A DNA stretch of 64,000 nt from DASWJZ01 sp963792885 (lineage in GTDB: Bacteria > Pseudomonadota > Alphaproteobacteria > Rhizobiales > Afifellaceae): positions 186,001-250,000 of the forward strand of contig CAWBXX010000001.1 of the NCBI GenBank assembly GCA_963792885.1, in the 5' to 3' direction. The first letter of the stretch is position 1; the number at the start of each line of letters is the position of its first letter. The notes under the pieces were generated by a model that searched no databases, was not told the DNA's origin, and saw nothing but the letters and a program-made list of their open reading frames with translations. A program made the position numbers and the translations under genes. Below, piece after piece: positions 43,550 through 53,217 of the stretch.

Positions 43550-44728
43550 TCAGGCAGCCGAGCGGCGCGCCGACTTCAACCAGTTTCTCAGGCGCTCCAC
43601 AGCTTCGTCGAGCACCTCGTCGCGTTTCGAAAAGCAGAGACGCAGAAAGCTCTTCGGCGCATCCGTGACATAGAAGGCGGAGACCGGCACGGAGGCAACG
43701 CCCGCCTCCACGGTCAGCCGCTTGGCGAGCGCCGCGTCATCTCCGTCAAGCCCGAGCGGCTTCATGTCGAGGGTCAGGAAATAGGTGCCTTCGCAGTCGA
43801 TGACACCCATTCCTAGTTTCGAACAGGCCTGCGCCAGCCGGTCGCGCTTCTTCTGAAGCCCGCCGGCGAGATCACTGAAATACCCCTCCTCCTTGCCGAG
43901 GCCGTAGGCGACCGCCTTCTGTAGGTTAGGCGGCGTCGTGAACGTCGTGAACTGGTGAGCTTTCACGATCGGATCGAGCAGCTTCGGCGCGGCCGTGACG
44001 TAGCCAACCTTCCAGCCTGTCAGCGAAAAGCTCTTTCCGGCGGAGCCGATGGCGACGGTGCGGTCACGCACGCTGGCGATCGACAGCATGGAGTTGTGCT
44101 TTCTTCCGTCGAAGACGATGTGCTCGTAGACCTCGTCGGCGATGACATAGGCATCGTGCCGCACGCAGAGTTCTGCGATCAGCATCAGTTCGTCGCGCGA
44201 GAATACCTTCGCTGCCGGATTCTGCGGGTTGTTCAAGAGGATGGCCTTGGTCTTCGGCGAGAAGGCCTTCGCCAGGGCGTCGCCGTCGAGCGTCCAGTTC
44301 GGCGGCGTCACCCGCACCAGCTTCGGAATGCCCCCTGCCCTTTTCACAAGCGGCAGGTAGCAATCGTAGAGCGGCTCGATCAGCACGACCTCATCGCCCG
44401 GCTCCACGATCGCGTTGATCGCGTCGGATAAAGCCTCAGTTGCCCCCGATGTCACGAGCACCTCGCGCGCGGGGTCGACATTAAGCCCGTGGAAGCGCTT
44501 CCAGTTCGCGGCCACCGCCTCGCGGAGCGCCATTACCCCCATCATCGGCGGGTACTGGTTGGGGCCCTCGATCAACGCCTCGGCGGCCTTGCGGCGGATG
44601 TCCTCCGGCCCGTCGACGTCCGGGAATCCCTGGCCGAGATTGACCGCCTTATGCGCAATCGCCAGGCGGCTCATCTCCTCGAAGATCGTCGTCGGCAGGC
44701 CGGTATAGACGGAGTTCGTGGGTTTCAT
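43550..44728 (-). CDS. PLP-dependent aminotransferase, class I/II
   Basis: About 392 residues. PLP enzymes of fold type I: NLGQGFPDVDGPEDIRRKAA, VTSGATEALSDAINAIVEPG, LLNNPQNPAAKVFSRDELML, DEVYEHIVFDGRKHNSMLSI, and SAGKSFSLTGWKVGYVTAAP, where the SFSLTGWK block supplies the Schiff-base Lys. Resembles the kynurenine/methionine aminotransferase group (YbdL type). An apparent longer ORF upstream of 44728 is an antisense shadow. No neighbour explains the substrate; it stands alone, 33 bases upstream of ThuA on the same strand. Confidence 0.9.
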   Translation of the reverse strand: MKPTNSVYTGLPTTIFEEMSRLAIAHKAVNLGQGFPDVDGPEDIRRKAAEALIEGPNQYPPMMGVMALREAVAANWKRFHGLNVDPAREVLVTSGATEALSDAINAIVEPGDEVVLIEPLYDCYLPLVKRAGGIPKLVRVTPPNWTLDGDALAKAFSPKTKAILLNNPQNPAAKVFSRDELMLIAELCVRHDAYVIADEVYEHIVFDGRKHNSMLSIASVRDRTVAIGSAGKSFSLTGWKVGYVTAAPKLLDPIVKAHQFTTFTTPPNLQKAVAYGLGKEEGYFSDLAGGLQKKRDRLAQACSKLGMGVIDCEGTYFLTLDMKPLGLDGDDAALAKRLTVEAGVASVPVSAFYVTDAPKSFLRLCFSKRDEVLDEAVERLRNWLKSARRSAA

Positions 44729-44896
44729 TTCGTGGAGCTCGCGTCGCTCTGGAGCACAGCTAAGCCGCGAAGGCAGGCGCCCGCAAGCCTCGGAAAGCCG
44801 GAGGGCGGCAGGCCCGCCCCTCACCCGCTGCGGGTGTCGTTGGCGCATTCTTAACCCGACTTTGCCAAATCTGCCTTGTCTTCCCGCGAGACTGCC

Positions 44897-46399
44897 ATGG
44901 CTCAACCTCAGTCGGACCACAACTACGAGGAGGCAATCAGCCGCCTCAGGAGCGACCTCCGCGACGACGCGGAGATGTTCGACCTCGCGCCGGTGTCGCT
45001 CTGGCTTGAGGATTTCAGCGCGGTCAAGAAGCTCTTCGACGCCTGGCGGAAGGCCGGGGTCACGTCGGTCAGGGAGTACCTTCTCGCCGACTCCTCGCGC
45101 ATCAGGGTCTGCTCGAGCCTGATCCGCGTCATCAAGGTGAACCGCGAGACGCTGTCGCTTTTCGAGGCGCCCGACCTCCCGCATCTCGTTGAGAACATCG
45201 AGAACGTGTTCCGCGACGAGATGCTGGCCCATCACATCCAGGAGCTTGACCAGCTCTGGAACGGCGCCACCGAGTTCGTCAGCAGCACTGTCAACTACAC
45301 GCTCGGCGGGCGGCGGCTCGACGTGCAGGTCAAGGGTAGCATCCTTCCCGGCTACGAAGGCGACTGGGGGCGCGTGCTCCTCGCCGTCGAGGACGTTACT
45401 GAGCGCGAGGCGAGCCGCAAGCGCCTTGCCGCAAGCGAGATCTACGCGCGCGGGCTCTTCCAGCACTCGCCGGTGTCGCTGTGGGTGGAGGACTTCAGCA
45501 GCATCAAGAGGCTGCTCGACGAGTTGCGCGATCGCGGCATCTCCGATTTCCGCGTCTTCACCGACGTTCATCCGGAGTTCGTGCGGCGCTGCATGAGCGA
45601 GATCCATGTCATCGACGTGAACCGACACACGCTCAAGCTCTTCGCCGCGCCCGACCGCGCCACGCTCCTCAATCGCCTGAACGAAATATTCCGCGACAAC
45701 ATGGAGCATCACTTCAGGGAGCAGCTCATCGACCTTTGGGACGGCAAGCTCTTCCAACTCCGCGAGGTGGTGAACTACGCGCTCGACGGCAGCGAGCTTC
45801 ATGTCCACCTGCAGTTCTCTGTGCTACCCGGCTACGAGAACGACTGGTCGCTGGTGCAGGTGGCGCTGACCGACATCACGGCGCGCAAGAAGGCCGAGGC
45901 CTATCTCGAATATCTCGGCAAGCACGACGTGCTGACCAAGCTCTACAACCGCTCCTTCTATGTCGACGAACTGAACCGGCTGGAGCGCCAGGATCCGTTC
46001 CCGGTCTCAGTCGTCATGGTGGACCTGAACGGGCTCAAGGCCACGAACGACACCCTCGGCCACGCGGCCGGCGACGCACTCTTGCGCCGCGTCGGCGAGG
46101 TTCTGAGCAAGGCGGTCGACAGGCCGCGCACCGCGGCGCGGATCGGCGGCGACGAGTTCGCCCTGCTCTTGCCGGCGACCGACGAGCGGCAGGCCGCGAC
46201 GCTGGTCGAGACGATCCAGAACCTGGTGGAGCTCAACAACCAGTTCTATTCGACGGCGCCGATCAACCTTTCGCTCGGCGCGGCGACCTGCCGGCCCGGC
46301 GAGCGGCTGGAGGACGTCACGAAGCGCGCCGACGCGGAGATGTACGAGGCGAAGCGCGAGTTCTATTCGCACCACTTGATGGCGAGCGCGGCCGAGTAG
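44897..46399 (+). CDS. Diguanylate cyclase with two tandem PAS domains
   Basis: About 500 residues. Two homologous PAS modules (about 15-170 and 180-335) each begin with APVSLWLEDFSAVKKLFDAW or SPVSLWVEDFSSIKRLLDEL, and each ends in VLLAVEDVTERE or VQVALTDITARKKAE, showing an internal duplication. The C-terminal GGDEF domain (about 340-495) reads GKHDVLTKLYNRSFYVDELN, then VDLNGLKATNDTLGHAAGDA and ARIGGDEFALLLPATDE, with an intact catalytic GGDEF and no RxxD inhibitory site. It should make c-di-GMP in the cytosol in response to a PAS ligand. ATG 44897 is preferred to a TTG at 44876. No membrane helix. Its own promoter region is short. Confidence 0.92.
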   Translation: MAQPQSDHNYEEAISRLRSDLRDDAEMFDLAPVSLWLEDFSAVKKLFDAWRKAGVTSVREYLLADSSRIRVCSSLIRVIKVNRETLSLFEAPDLPHLVENIENVFRDEMLAHHIQELDQLWNGATEFVSSTVNYTLGGRRLDVQVKGSILPGYEGDWGRVLLAVEDVTEREASRKRLAASEIYARGLFQHSPVSLWVEDFSSIKRLLDELRDRGISDFRVFTDVHPEFVRRCMSEIHVIDVNRHTLKLFAAPDRATLLNRLNEIFRDNMEHHFREQLIDLWDGKLFQLREVVNYALDGSELHVHLQFSVLPGYENDWSLVQVALTDITARKKAEAYLEYLGKHDVLTKLYNRSFYVDELNRLERQDPFPVSVVMVDLNGLKATNDTLGHAAGDALLRRVGEVLSKAVDRPRTAARIGGDEFALLLPATDERQAATLVETIQNLVELNNQFYSTAPINLSLGAATCRPGERLEDVTKRADAEMYEAKREFYSHHLMASAAE

Positions 46400-46400
46400 C

Positions 46401-46419
46401 TCTGCCGGAGGCCGCCAGA
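46401..46419. terminator. Short hairpin between converging genes
   Basis: TCTGCCGG and CCGCCAGA can form an eight-base stem with one mismatch and a three-base loop. It lies between the end of the diguanylate cyclase gene and the end of the solute-binding protein gene. There is no U-run, so this is a weak terminator candidate for either strand. Confidence 0.3.
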
Positions 46420-46429
46420 AGAAGCGCGC

Positions 46430-48022
46430 CTATTCGAGGATATCGACACCCTCGAAGGCGTGGCGGCCAAGCGGGTCCATCTTGAAACCAACGACGTTCG
46501 CGCGCGTCGCCATGAACACCACCGAATGCGCGATCGGCACCCACGGTGCCTCGTCGTGGAAAATGACCTGCGCCTGACGATAGAGCCTCTCGCGCTCGCC
46601 GCGGTCGGACACCCGCTTCGCCTCGGTGACGAGCTTGTCGTAGTCGGCGTCGCACCAGCGGGCGATGTTGTTGCCGCCGATCCGTGCCGCGGTGCAGCCG
46701 AGGAGCACGTCGAGGAAGTTGTCGGGGTCGCCGTTGTCGCCGGTCCAGCCGTAGAGAGCCATCGACATCTCGCCGTTCTGCAGGATCGTGCGGTAGGTGG
46801 CCCAGTCGGCAGATTTCAGCGTCGCGCGAATGCCGATCTTGGCAAGGTCGTATTGGATGAGCTCGGCAACCCGCTTGCCGTTCGGGTTGTAGGGGCGGCT
46901 CACCGGTATGTACCAGAGATCGGTGTCGAAGCCCTCGGCGAGCCCCGCGTCGATCATCAACTGTTGCGCGGCGGCCGGATCGTACGGGTACGGCTCGATG
47001 TCGTCGTTGTATGACCAGAGCGTCGGCGGGATCGGGTTCTTCGCGACGACGCCGGCGCCCTGATAGACCGCCTCGATGATCGCCTCCTTGTCGACCGCCA
47101 TGTTGATGGCGCGGCGGACGCGGACATCGTTGAAAGGCGGCCTCGTCGTGTTCATGGCCAGATAGCCGATGTTGAAGCCTTCCTGCTCGAGGAACTTCAG
47201 GTCCGGGTCGGCCTCGATTGCCGCGCGGTCGCCCGGATTGGGGAAAGCGATTACGTGGCACTCGCCTGCCTTGAGCTTGGTCAGGCGCACGGCAGCGTTC
47301 GGGGTGATGGAGAAAACCAGCGTGTCGATCGGCTGGCGGCCCTCCCAGTATTGGTCGAAGGCGCGGTAGCGCACCGCCACGTCGGGCTGGAAGCTGACGA
47401 ACTGGAACGGGCCGGTCCCGATCGGCTCTTCGTCGATCTTCTCCGGCGTGCCCGCCTTCAGGAGCTGATCGGCGTATTCGGCGGACTGCACGCTGTTGAA
47501 GGGCATGGCGAGGTCGGCGATGAACGGCGCCTCCGGGCGGTTCAAGCGAAAGCGCACCGTGTAGTCGTCGAGCTTGTCGATCGACTTCAACAGCGACGGC
47601 ATCCCCATGTCCTTGAAGTAGCCGTAGTTGGTGCCGCCCACCTGATGGTACGGGTGATCGTCCCGCCACTGTCGCTCGAAGGAGAAGAGCACGTCGTCCG
47701 CATTCATCTCGCGGCTCGGCGTGAAGCTCTCGTTGGAATGGAATTTCACGCCGTGACGGAGATGGACCACGTATTCAAGGCCGTCGTCGGAGACCGTCCA
47801 GGATTCGGCAAGCGACGGCACCGGCTCGGTCGAGCCGGGCGGAAACGCGACGAGCGTGTTGAAGAAGAGCCGCCCGACGTTCAGGCCGGTCGTCGTCGTC
47901 ACGATCTGCGGATTGAGCGATTCCGGATTGCCTTCCGAGCAGAAAACCAGCGTCTTCGCGGGCGCAACATTCGCCGAGACCGCCAAGGCCGACGCCACGG
48001 CGGCCGCAATCACAATTCGCAT
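46430..48022 (-). CDS. dppA-like: Dipeptide-type ABC transporter substrate-binding protein (SBP family 5)
   Basis: 530 residues with a signal peptide MRIVIAAAVASALAVSANVA and the DppA/OppA fold: LVFCSEGNPESLNPQIVTTT, SFTPSREMNADDVLFSFERQ, GTGPFQFVSFQPDVAVRYRA, ECHVIAFPNPGDRAAIEADP, RRAINMAVDKEAIIEAVYQG and YGWTGDNGDPDNFLDVLLGC. It binds peptides or similar solutes in the periplasm. Intact, unlike its paralogue at 56.4 kb, with which it shares the GDNGDPDNFLD and CSE blocks. It starts four bases after the stop of the histidine kinase gene, and its ribosome site GAGGGAG lies in that gene's last codons. No permease or ATPase follows. Confidence 0.93.
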   Translation of the reverse strand: MRIVIAAAVASALAVSANVAPAKTLVFCSEGNPESLNPQIVTTTTGLNVGRLFFNTLVAFPPGSTEPVPSLAESWTVSDDGLEYVVHLRHGVKFHSNESFTPSREMNADDVLFSFERQWRDDHPYHQVGGTNYGYFKDMGMPSLLKSIDKLDDYTVRFRLNRPEAPFIADLAMPFNSVQSAEYADQLLKAGTPEKIDEEPIGTGPFQFVSFQPDVAVRYRAFDQYWEGRQPIDTLVFSITPNAAVRLTKLKAGECHVIAFPNPGDRAAIEADPDLKFLEQEGFNIGYLAMNTTRPPFNDVRVRRAINMAVDKEAIIEAVYQGAGVVAKNPIPPTLWSYNDDIEPYPYDPAAAQQLMIDAGLAEGFDTDLWYIPVSRPYNPNGKRVAELIQYDLAKIGIRATLKSADWATYRTILQNGEMSMALYGWTGDNGDPDNFLDVLLGCTAARIGGNNIARWCDADYDKLVTEAKRVSDRGERERLYRQAQVIFHDEAPWVPIAHSVVFMATRANVVGFKMDPLGRHAFEGVDILE

Positions 48023-48026
48023 AAAC

Positions 48027-50370
48027 CTATGCTCCCTCGAGCTGGAGGCGCCGTTCGGATATGACTTCCGCTGTGTCGATCACCTTCGGAATATCGATGG
48101 TGAAGCGCGTGCCCCGTCCGACCTTGCTGTAGAGATTGACGTGGCCCTGCAGGCGGCTCGTCACGAGGTTGTAGACGATGTGGAGCCCGAGGCCGGTATT
48201 GCCCGTGCTCCGGCCGGTCGTGAAGAAGGGGTCGAACACTCTGCCGATGTTCTGCGGCGGAATGCCCTTGCCGTCGTCGGCGAAGACGATGCGAAGCGTA
48301 TCCGAGCGCGGCTCGCTCACGCGGATCGAGAGACGGCCCGCTCTGGTCCGGCGCATAGGCGTGCGCGATGGCATTGGTGATGAGGTTGGTCAGCACCTGG
48401 CCGAGCGCGCCGGGATAGGTGTCGACCATCACGCCCTCCGGGCATTCGATCTGCACCTCGTGCTTGGTCTTGCGCAGGATCGGCCGGAGGCTGGTCAGGA
48501 GATCCTGGAGCCAGGCATCCATCAGGAAGGGACGGCGCTCGCCGCTCGCCTGGTCGGCCGCCACCTGCTTGAAGCTGTGGACGAGGTCGGCGGCGCGCGA
48601 GAGGTTTCCGTAAAGGAGCTGCGTCCCTTCGCGCATACGCTCCACGAACCGCTCCAGCACCGAGCGCTGCAGCTTGCCGCTCGCAGCGACCTCGCCGAAG
48701 CGCTTCGCCTCGTCGCCTAGAAGCGTCGCGGTGGTCAGCGCGATTCCGAGCGGCGTGTTGATCTCGTGGGCGACGCCGGCGACGAGCTGGCCGAGCGAGG
48801 CGAGCTTCTCCGCCTGGATCAGGTCGGTCTGCGTCTTGCGCAACTCCGAGAGCGCCGCATCGGCGCGGTCCTTGGATTTCCTGAGCGCCTGCTCGCGACG
48901 GCCGATCTCGGTGATGAACACGTTGGTGGCGCGCGCCATGTCACCAAGCTCGTCGCGGCGGTTGAAATCGGCGATCGGACCGGCGCGCGCATTCTCCGAC
49001 AGCTCCGTCATGCGGGTTTGAAGCAGCCGCAACGGCCGGGTGATGGAGCGCGCAACCGCAATTCCAGTCAGCGAGCCGAGCAGGAGGCCGAAGGCGGCCC
49101 CGAACAACAGGATGTTGCGCACGAGCGCGCCGATCTGCTCGGCGTTCCGCGTCAGGCTCTCGTTCAGGAAGCGCGCGCCGTCGATCATGCGGCGTGTGGT
49201 GGCATCCATCTCGTCGAGGATGCGGCTCTGCTCCTTGAGGCCGTCGAGCGACGTGGCAAGGCCCTTCCGCCACTGGTCGAGCGCGTCGATCATCTCCGAC
49301 TGGATCAGCGGCGAGATCGGCATCGACGACATGACATGGCTCAGGTCGAGGCTGGAATCGTGGATCTGCGCGATCGCGGCGGTGTCGCGATTCGACAGCG
49401 CCGCGGCGGTGCGATTGGAGAGCTTCAGCGTCTCGATCGCGATGTCCTGCGTGGCGCGCTCTGTCTCCGCCGACTGCACCGAGTAGGTCAGAAGCTCCGC
49501 GACCTCGTCCTGGATCGCGCCCATCTCGGTGGAATGGACCTTGAGCAGCCGCTCGATCCAAGTGGTGAGCGCCGTGCGCGCACTATCGCTTGCCGCCTTG
49601 GCGGCGGGCGTCGAGCCGACGCTTCGCTGATAGGCGTCGAGAAGATTGGCAAATTCCCCCTTCTCCCGAGCAAGCCCAGCGGCGTCGAGCGCCTCGTTCA
49701 GGCGGGCCGCGGAAGCCTTCAGACGCCCGATCTCGAAATTGAAACGGTCGCCCGCCGCGCTCGACGGCGTCATCGCCAGCGAGTTCGGCCGCGCGCGATA
49801 GAGTGCCACGTCAGCCACCGTGGCGTTCATGTTGTTCGCCTGATCGACGATGTCGCGCTCGAGCCGCAGCCTGCGATCGCCGTCGGCAAGCGACTCGACG
49901 ATGTCGGCGTTGGAGCTGTGCTGGCGCTCGCGCGCCTCGTCGGTGAGCCGGACGAGCGTGTTGGCGCGCTCGGCCATTTCCGCCACCAGCCCGTCGTTGC
50001 GCACCGAGACGTCGACCAGCCGGCGCATGTTCTCGCGATAGCGCTGCAGCGAATCCATCGCTGCCTTCGCCGAATCGACGTTGCCCTCGTCGCGGACCAC
50101 GCCCGAGAGCCGAATCAGATCGAAGCGCGCCTGCTCCGCGTAGGTCAGGAAGAGCTCGTAGTGGTGCGTGCGGTCGCCGCTTTTCGTCTCGAGGAAATCG
50201 TCGCGCGAGGCGCGCGCCGAAAGGAGGTTCCGGTAGATCGTGCCGGCGAGGACAGCGCCGGAGCGGGCGCGGTCGGCCTCGTTCAAAAGCACGAAGGCGG
50301 CGAGCGCAATCGCCGCCGCTATCGTGATCGGAATACCGCCGACCAGAAAGACCTTGTAGGTGATCCGCAT
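48027..50370 (-). CDS. Sensor histidine kinase with large periplasmic domain, one frameshift
   Basis: About 780 residues. Two transmembrane segments, VFLVGGIPITIAAAIALAAF (about residues 8-30) and ILLFGAAFGLLLGSLTGIAV (about 455-475), frame a helical periplasmic domain of about 420 residues. Then HAMP (SITRPLRLLQTRMTELSENA), a coiled coil, an H-box LASLGQLVAGVAHEINTPLG and an HATPase whose end is shifted by an extra G at 48336-48338; the corrected end carries LRIVFADDGKGIPPQNIGRV and TGNTGLGLHIVYNLVTS. GAGGTGGTGG precedes ATG 50370. Stops four bases before the binding protein gene. No response regulator adjoins it. A solute-bound SBP may be its ligand (inference). Confidence 0.9.
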
Positions 50371-50532
50371 TCCACCACCTCGGCCACCACCCCGGCCGGG
50401 TCCCCACGCCCGGCGCCCGCCGATCTTACCAGAGGGGGGCGGAGGGGGGCGAGATGCGGACAGCGCACCGGGCGGGGGGTTCGGTACTCCGGCGCGCGCG
50501 TTCATGAGCGAGCCGTCACAGGTTGGTGGTTT

Positions 50533-50925
50533 CTAGCGCTGCGCGATCTCCGCAGAGGGAATGCGCAGGAGAACCGTGGTGGACTGATCGGCCTGGTAGC
50601 CGACGGTGATGGTGCGGACGCGGGGCGCCGGACGGCCGTCTGCCGTCGCGAGGCAGGACGCGTCGACGTTCGGCCAAGTCGCCGCGGCGCAACCGGCGCG
50701 CTTCGGCAGATCGCCCTTGGAAGCTTGCGCAGCGGCCAGTGTCGGATCGGCGGTCGCCTCGGAAATCAGCGCGAAAGCGGCCCCGATCCGGTCGGCGGCG
50801 ACGTCAACGTCGTTGCGGTTTGAGGCATGCGCGCCGCCGTTCGACGGCGAAAGGACCAGCCCGGCAATGATCAGAGCGAGGCCCAAAAGGATCGCGGCGG
50901 CGACGAATTTGCGTGATTCGATCAT
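50533..50925 (-). CDS. Membrane-anchored hypothetical protein
   Basis: About 130 residues: one N-terminal helix, KFVAAAILLGLALIIAGLVL, then a periplasmic domain with two Cys (AGCAAATWP, DASCLATADG) and a C-terminus rich in polar residues (VGYQADQSTTVLLRIPSAEI). GGAGGG lies nine bases upstream of ATG 50925. A longer in-frame start at 50958 is unlikely. I recognise no family. The gene precedes the kinase/binding-protein operon by 162 bases in the same direction, so it may be an unrelated gene or its first member. Confidence 0.6.
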   Translation of the reverse strand: MIESRKFVAAAILLGLALIIAGLVLSPSNGGAHASNRNDVDVAADRIGAAFALISEATADPTLAAAQASKGDLPKRAGCAAATWPNVDASCLATADGRPAPRVRTITVGYQADQSTTVLLRIPSAEIAQR

Positions 50926-51108
50926 CTTGAAACCCTCCGGAGCTCTCGGCTCCCCCAATGGCGAGGATGTTTAGCCGAAGCCCTTTTCACGGTGTTTTCG
51001 CGGGTCACCGAAAGGTGTTTCGTTAACCTCTCGATTGTTTCTTCACGGCACTCCGGGAGGAAACAAACCGGGGAGCCTCTGCGGTTCCGACGGAGGCCGC
51101 GGCGATTA

Positions 51109-52319
51109 TCAGTGGCTCCCCTCCGGGCCTTGGAAACCGACGGCTACAGCAGGAATTGGGGCAGCAGCCCCTTGGGCGGCGGCCTTTGCGGCGTAGTACC
51201 TCCTCAGAAGCAGCGTCGAAGCCGCAATTCCGGGAAGCGCCAGCAGGATGGATGCCGACAACGGCACACCGGCCGCGGTGAGAGCCGCTGAGCAAAGACA
51301 GGCCGTGCCGCACCCGATGTCCCAGCCGGCTTCGGTCGCCAATTGGAAGCGCAGAGGGCAAGGCGAGGCCTTGGCGAGATTGTAGGTCGCCGACGCGAGG
51401 GCCGGGATGAGCAACGGCATGACCAGCGCGCCGAGCGCATTTGCGCCGACCGCAAGCCAGGGCGATCCGAGGCTCGCCGCCCGCAAAAGCACCACGGCGG
51501 CCACCGCTCCATAGGCGACGACCGCAATTTTGCGGCCGTGCCCAGCGTCGATTCGGCGGCCGAGGAAGAGCCCGCAGACCGCTCCGACCAAGCCCGCCGC
51601 TGCCATGGCGCCGCCATAGGCGGAGATGCTTTCGCCGAGCGAGAGGAAAAGCGCGATCTGCCATACGAAAAGGAAGGAGGCATCGAACCAGCCGTCGAGC
51701 GCCATCAGCGCCACGGCCAGTCCCGCCGTGCGGAATGTGCCCGGCGCTTTCGGCATGATCGCGACGTTCGGCACGCCGAGGAGCGGGATGGCGGCGGCCG
51801 CCTGGACGAGACCCACTCCGGCGAAGGTCCATCGCGTCCCCACGGTCGCGATCGCTAGGGCGCCGAGCGCTGGGGCGACAATGCCGGCGACCGCGACCAG
51901 CGCCTCACGCGCGCCGATTTGGTGGCCGCGGAACTCCGCGTCGCCGAGCGCCGCGAAGTAGGCGTTGTAGGCGACCCAGTAGAAGACCTCCGCGATCGAG
52001 GTCGTAGCGCAGAGCACCAGCAGACGCGCGGTCGACGCCCCTCACCTCGGCAAGCAGCGGGTACTGAAGCGCCATGCCGAGGGTGCCGACGATGAGCAGT
52101 AGGCTTCAGCCCCCAGCGCTTGGCGAGCGGCAGGATCGCGGGCCGCAGCACGAATCGGCCAATGAGAATCGCGGCCTGCGCCACGAGCGCCGCCGGCGCG
52201 GACACGCCGGCGCGAAGCAGGATCACCAGAAAGAAGATGCCGCCGGCACCGTGCGCGAGGGCCTGGATGCCGGAATGCAAGTTGACGCGGTTGATCGCGT
52301 CATTGCGCAGAAAAGCCAT
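51109..52319 (-). CDS. MFS transporter, two frameshifts
   Basis: About 400 residues with 12 predicted helices. First half: HSGIQALAHGAGGIFFLVIL and AQAAILIGRFVLRPAILPLA; second half after 52017: FYWVAYNAYFAALGDAEFRG, APALGALAIATVGTRWTFAG and LFLGRRIDAGHGRKIAVVAY with the conserved GRRxDxGHGR loop between helices. Insertions near 52030 and 52108 displace short middle segments; corrected reading gives LLIVGTLGMALQYPLLAEVR. The substrate is unknown; the loop resembles those of permeases with membrane-embedded metabolite uptake. It ends 183 bases before the periplasmic anchor protein gene. Confidence 0.82.
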
Positions 52320-52494
52320 GAGAAACCGACGGAAATGAGTGCGGGGAGACCGGCCTCAAGGGCTGGTCAAGCGGCCTGATTGGCTAAGCGTCGTTCCCAC
52401 ACATGGAGGCACCCTCCGTCAGTCCGACGGACTATTGTCCGAGGGCACGGCAGATTGCAACCGGCATTCCGCCGGCCGAGCCCTGTCCAAGACT

Positions 52495-53217
52495 TTAAGC
52501 GTCGCCGCCGCCGTCGGGCGAGAACACGTAGCCGGCGCCGCGCACGGTCTTGATGACGCGCGGATGCGCGGGGTCGGGCTCGATCTTGCGGCGGATGCGG
52601 GTGATCCTCACGTCGATCGCGCGGTCGAACGCTTCCGAGTCGCGCGCCTGGGCGAGGTCGAGCAGCCGCTCGCGGGTGAGCACCCGCTTCGGATTCTCAG
52701 CGAAAGCTTTCAGGAGGCCGAACTCCGAGGCGGTCAGCGGATGCTCGTTCCCCTCGTCGTCGCGAAGCGTGCGTGCGTCGAGGTCGAGCCACTTCGTTCC
52801 CATCCTGACTGTCTGGTTCGGCGTGCCGGCCGCGCCCGGAGGTGCCGAGGTGCTGCGCCGAAGCACCGAGCGCACGCGCGCCAGAAGCTCGCGCATCTCG
52901 CAGGGCTTGGCGAGATAGTCGTCGGCACCGAGCTCAAGCCCCACGACGCGGTCGATCGGGCTCGCGGTCGCCGTCAGCATGATCACCGGCACGTTCCCGG
53001 ACTGCTTCAGAAAACGGATCAGCGACAGCCCGTCCTCTTCCGGCATGTTCAGGTCGAGCACGACAAGGTCCGGTCGCGCCTTGCCGACGGCCGACCGAAG
53101 CGACGGGCCACCGTCGCAAAGCGTCACGTCGAAGCCGTGCATCTTCAGGTAATCGCCGATCATGTCGCGAGCGGCGGCCTCGTCATCGACCACGAAGATG
53201 TTCTGCTGCTGGGTCAT
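52495..53217 (-). CDS. OmpR/PhoB-type response regulator
   Basis: 240 residues: receiver domain with the acidic pair IFVVDDEAAARDMIGDYLKM, phosphorylation Asp in LVVLDLNMPEEDGLSLIRFL, Thr/Lys in MLTATASPIDRVVGLELGAD and DYLAKPCEMREL; and a winged-helix DNA-binding domain ending with RAIDVRITRIRRKIEPDPAH and GAGYVFSPDGG. Both motifs are intact. ATG 53217 overlaps the stop of the kinase gene upstream (ATGA), so the kinase is translated first. A target promoter is not evident. The neighbouring MFS gene follows with 175 bases between. Confidence 0.95.
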   Translation of the reverse strand: MTQQQNIFVVDDEAAARDMIGDYLKMHGFDVTLCDGGPSLRSAVGKARPDLVVLDLNMPEEDGLSLIRFLKQSGNVPVIMLTATASPIDRVVGLELGADDYLAKPCEMRELLARVRSVLRRSTSAPPGAAGTPNQTVRMGTKWLDLDARTLRDDEGNEHPLTASEFGLLKAFAENPKRVLTRERLLDLAQARDSEAFDRAIDVRITRIRRKIEPDPAHPRVIKTVRGAGYVFSPDGGGDA

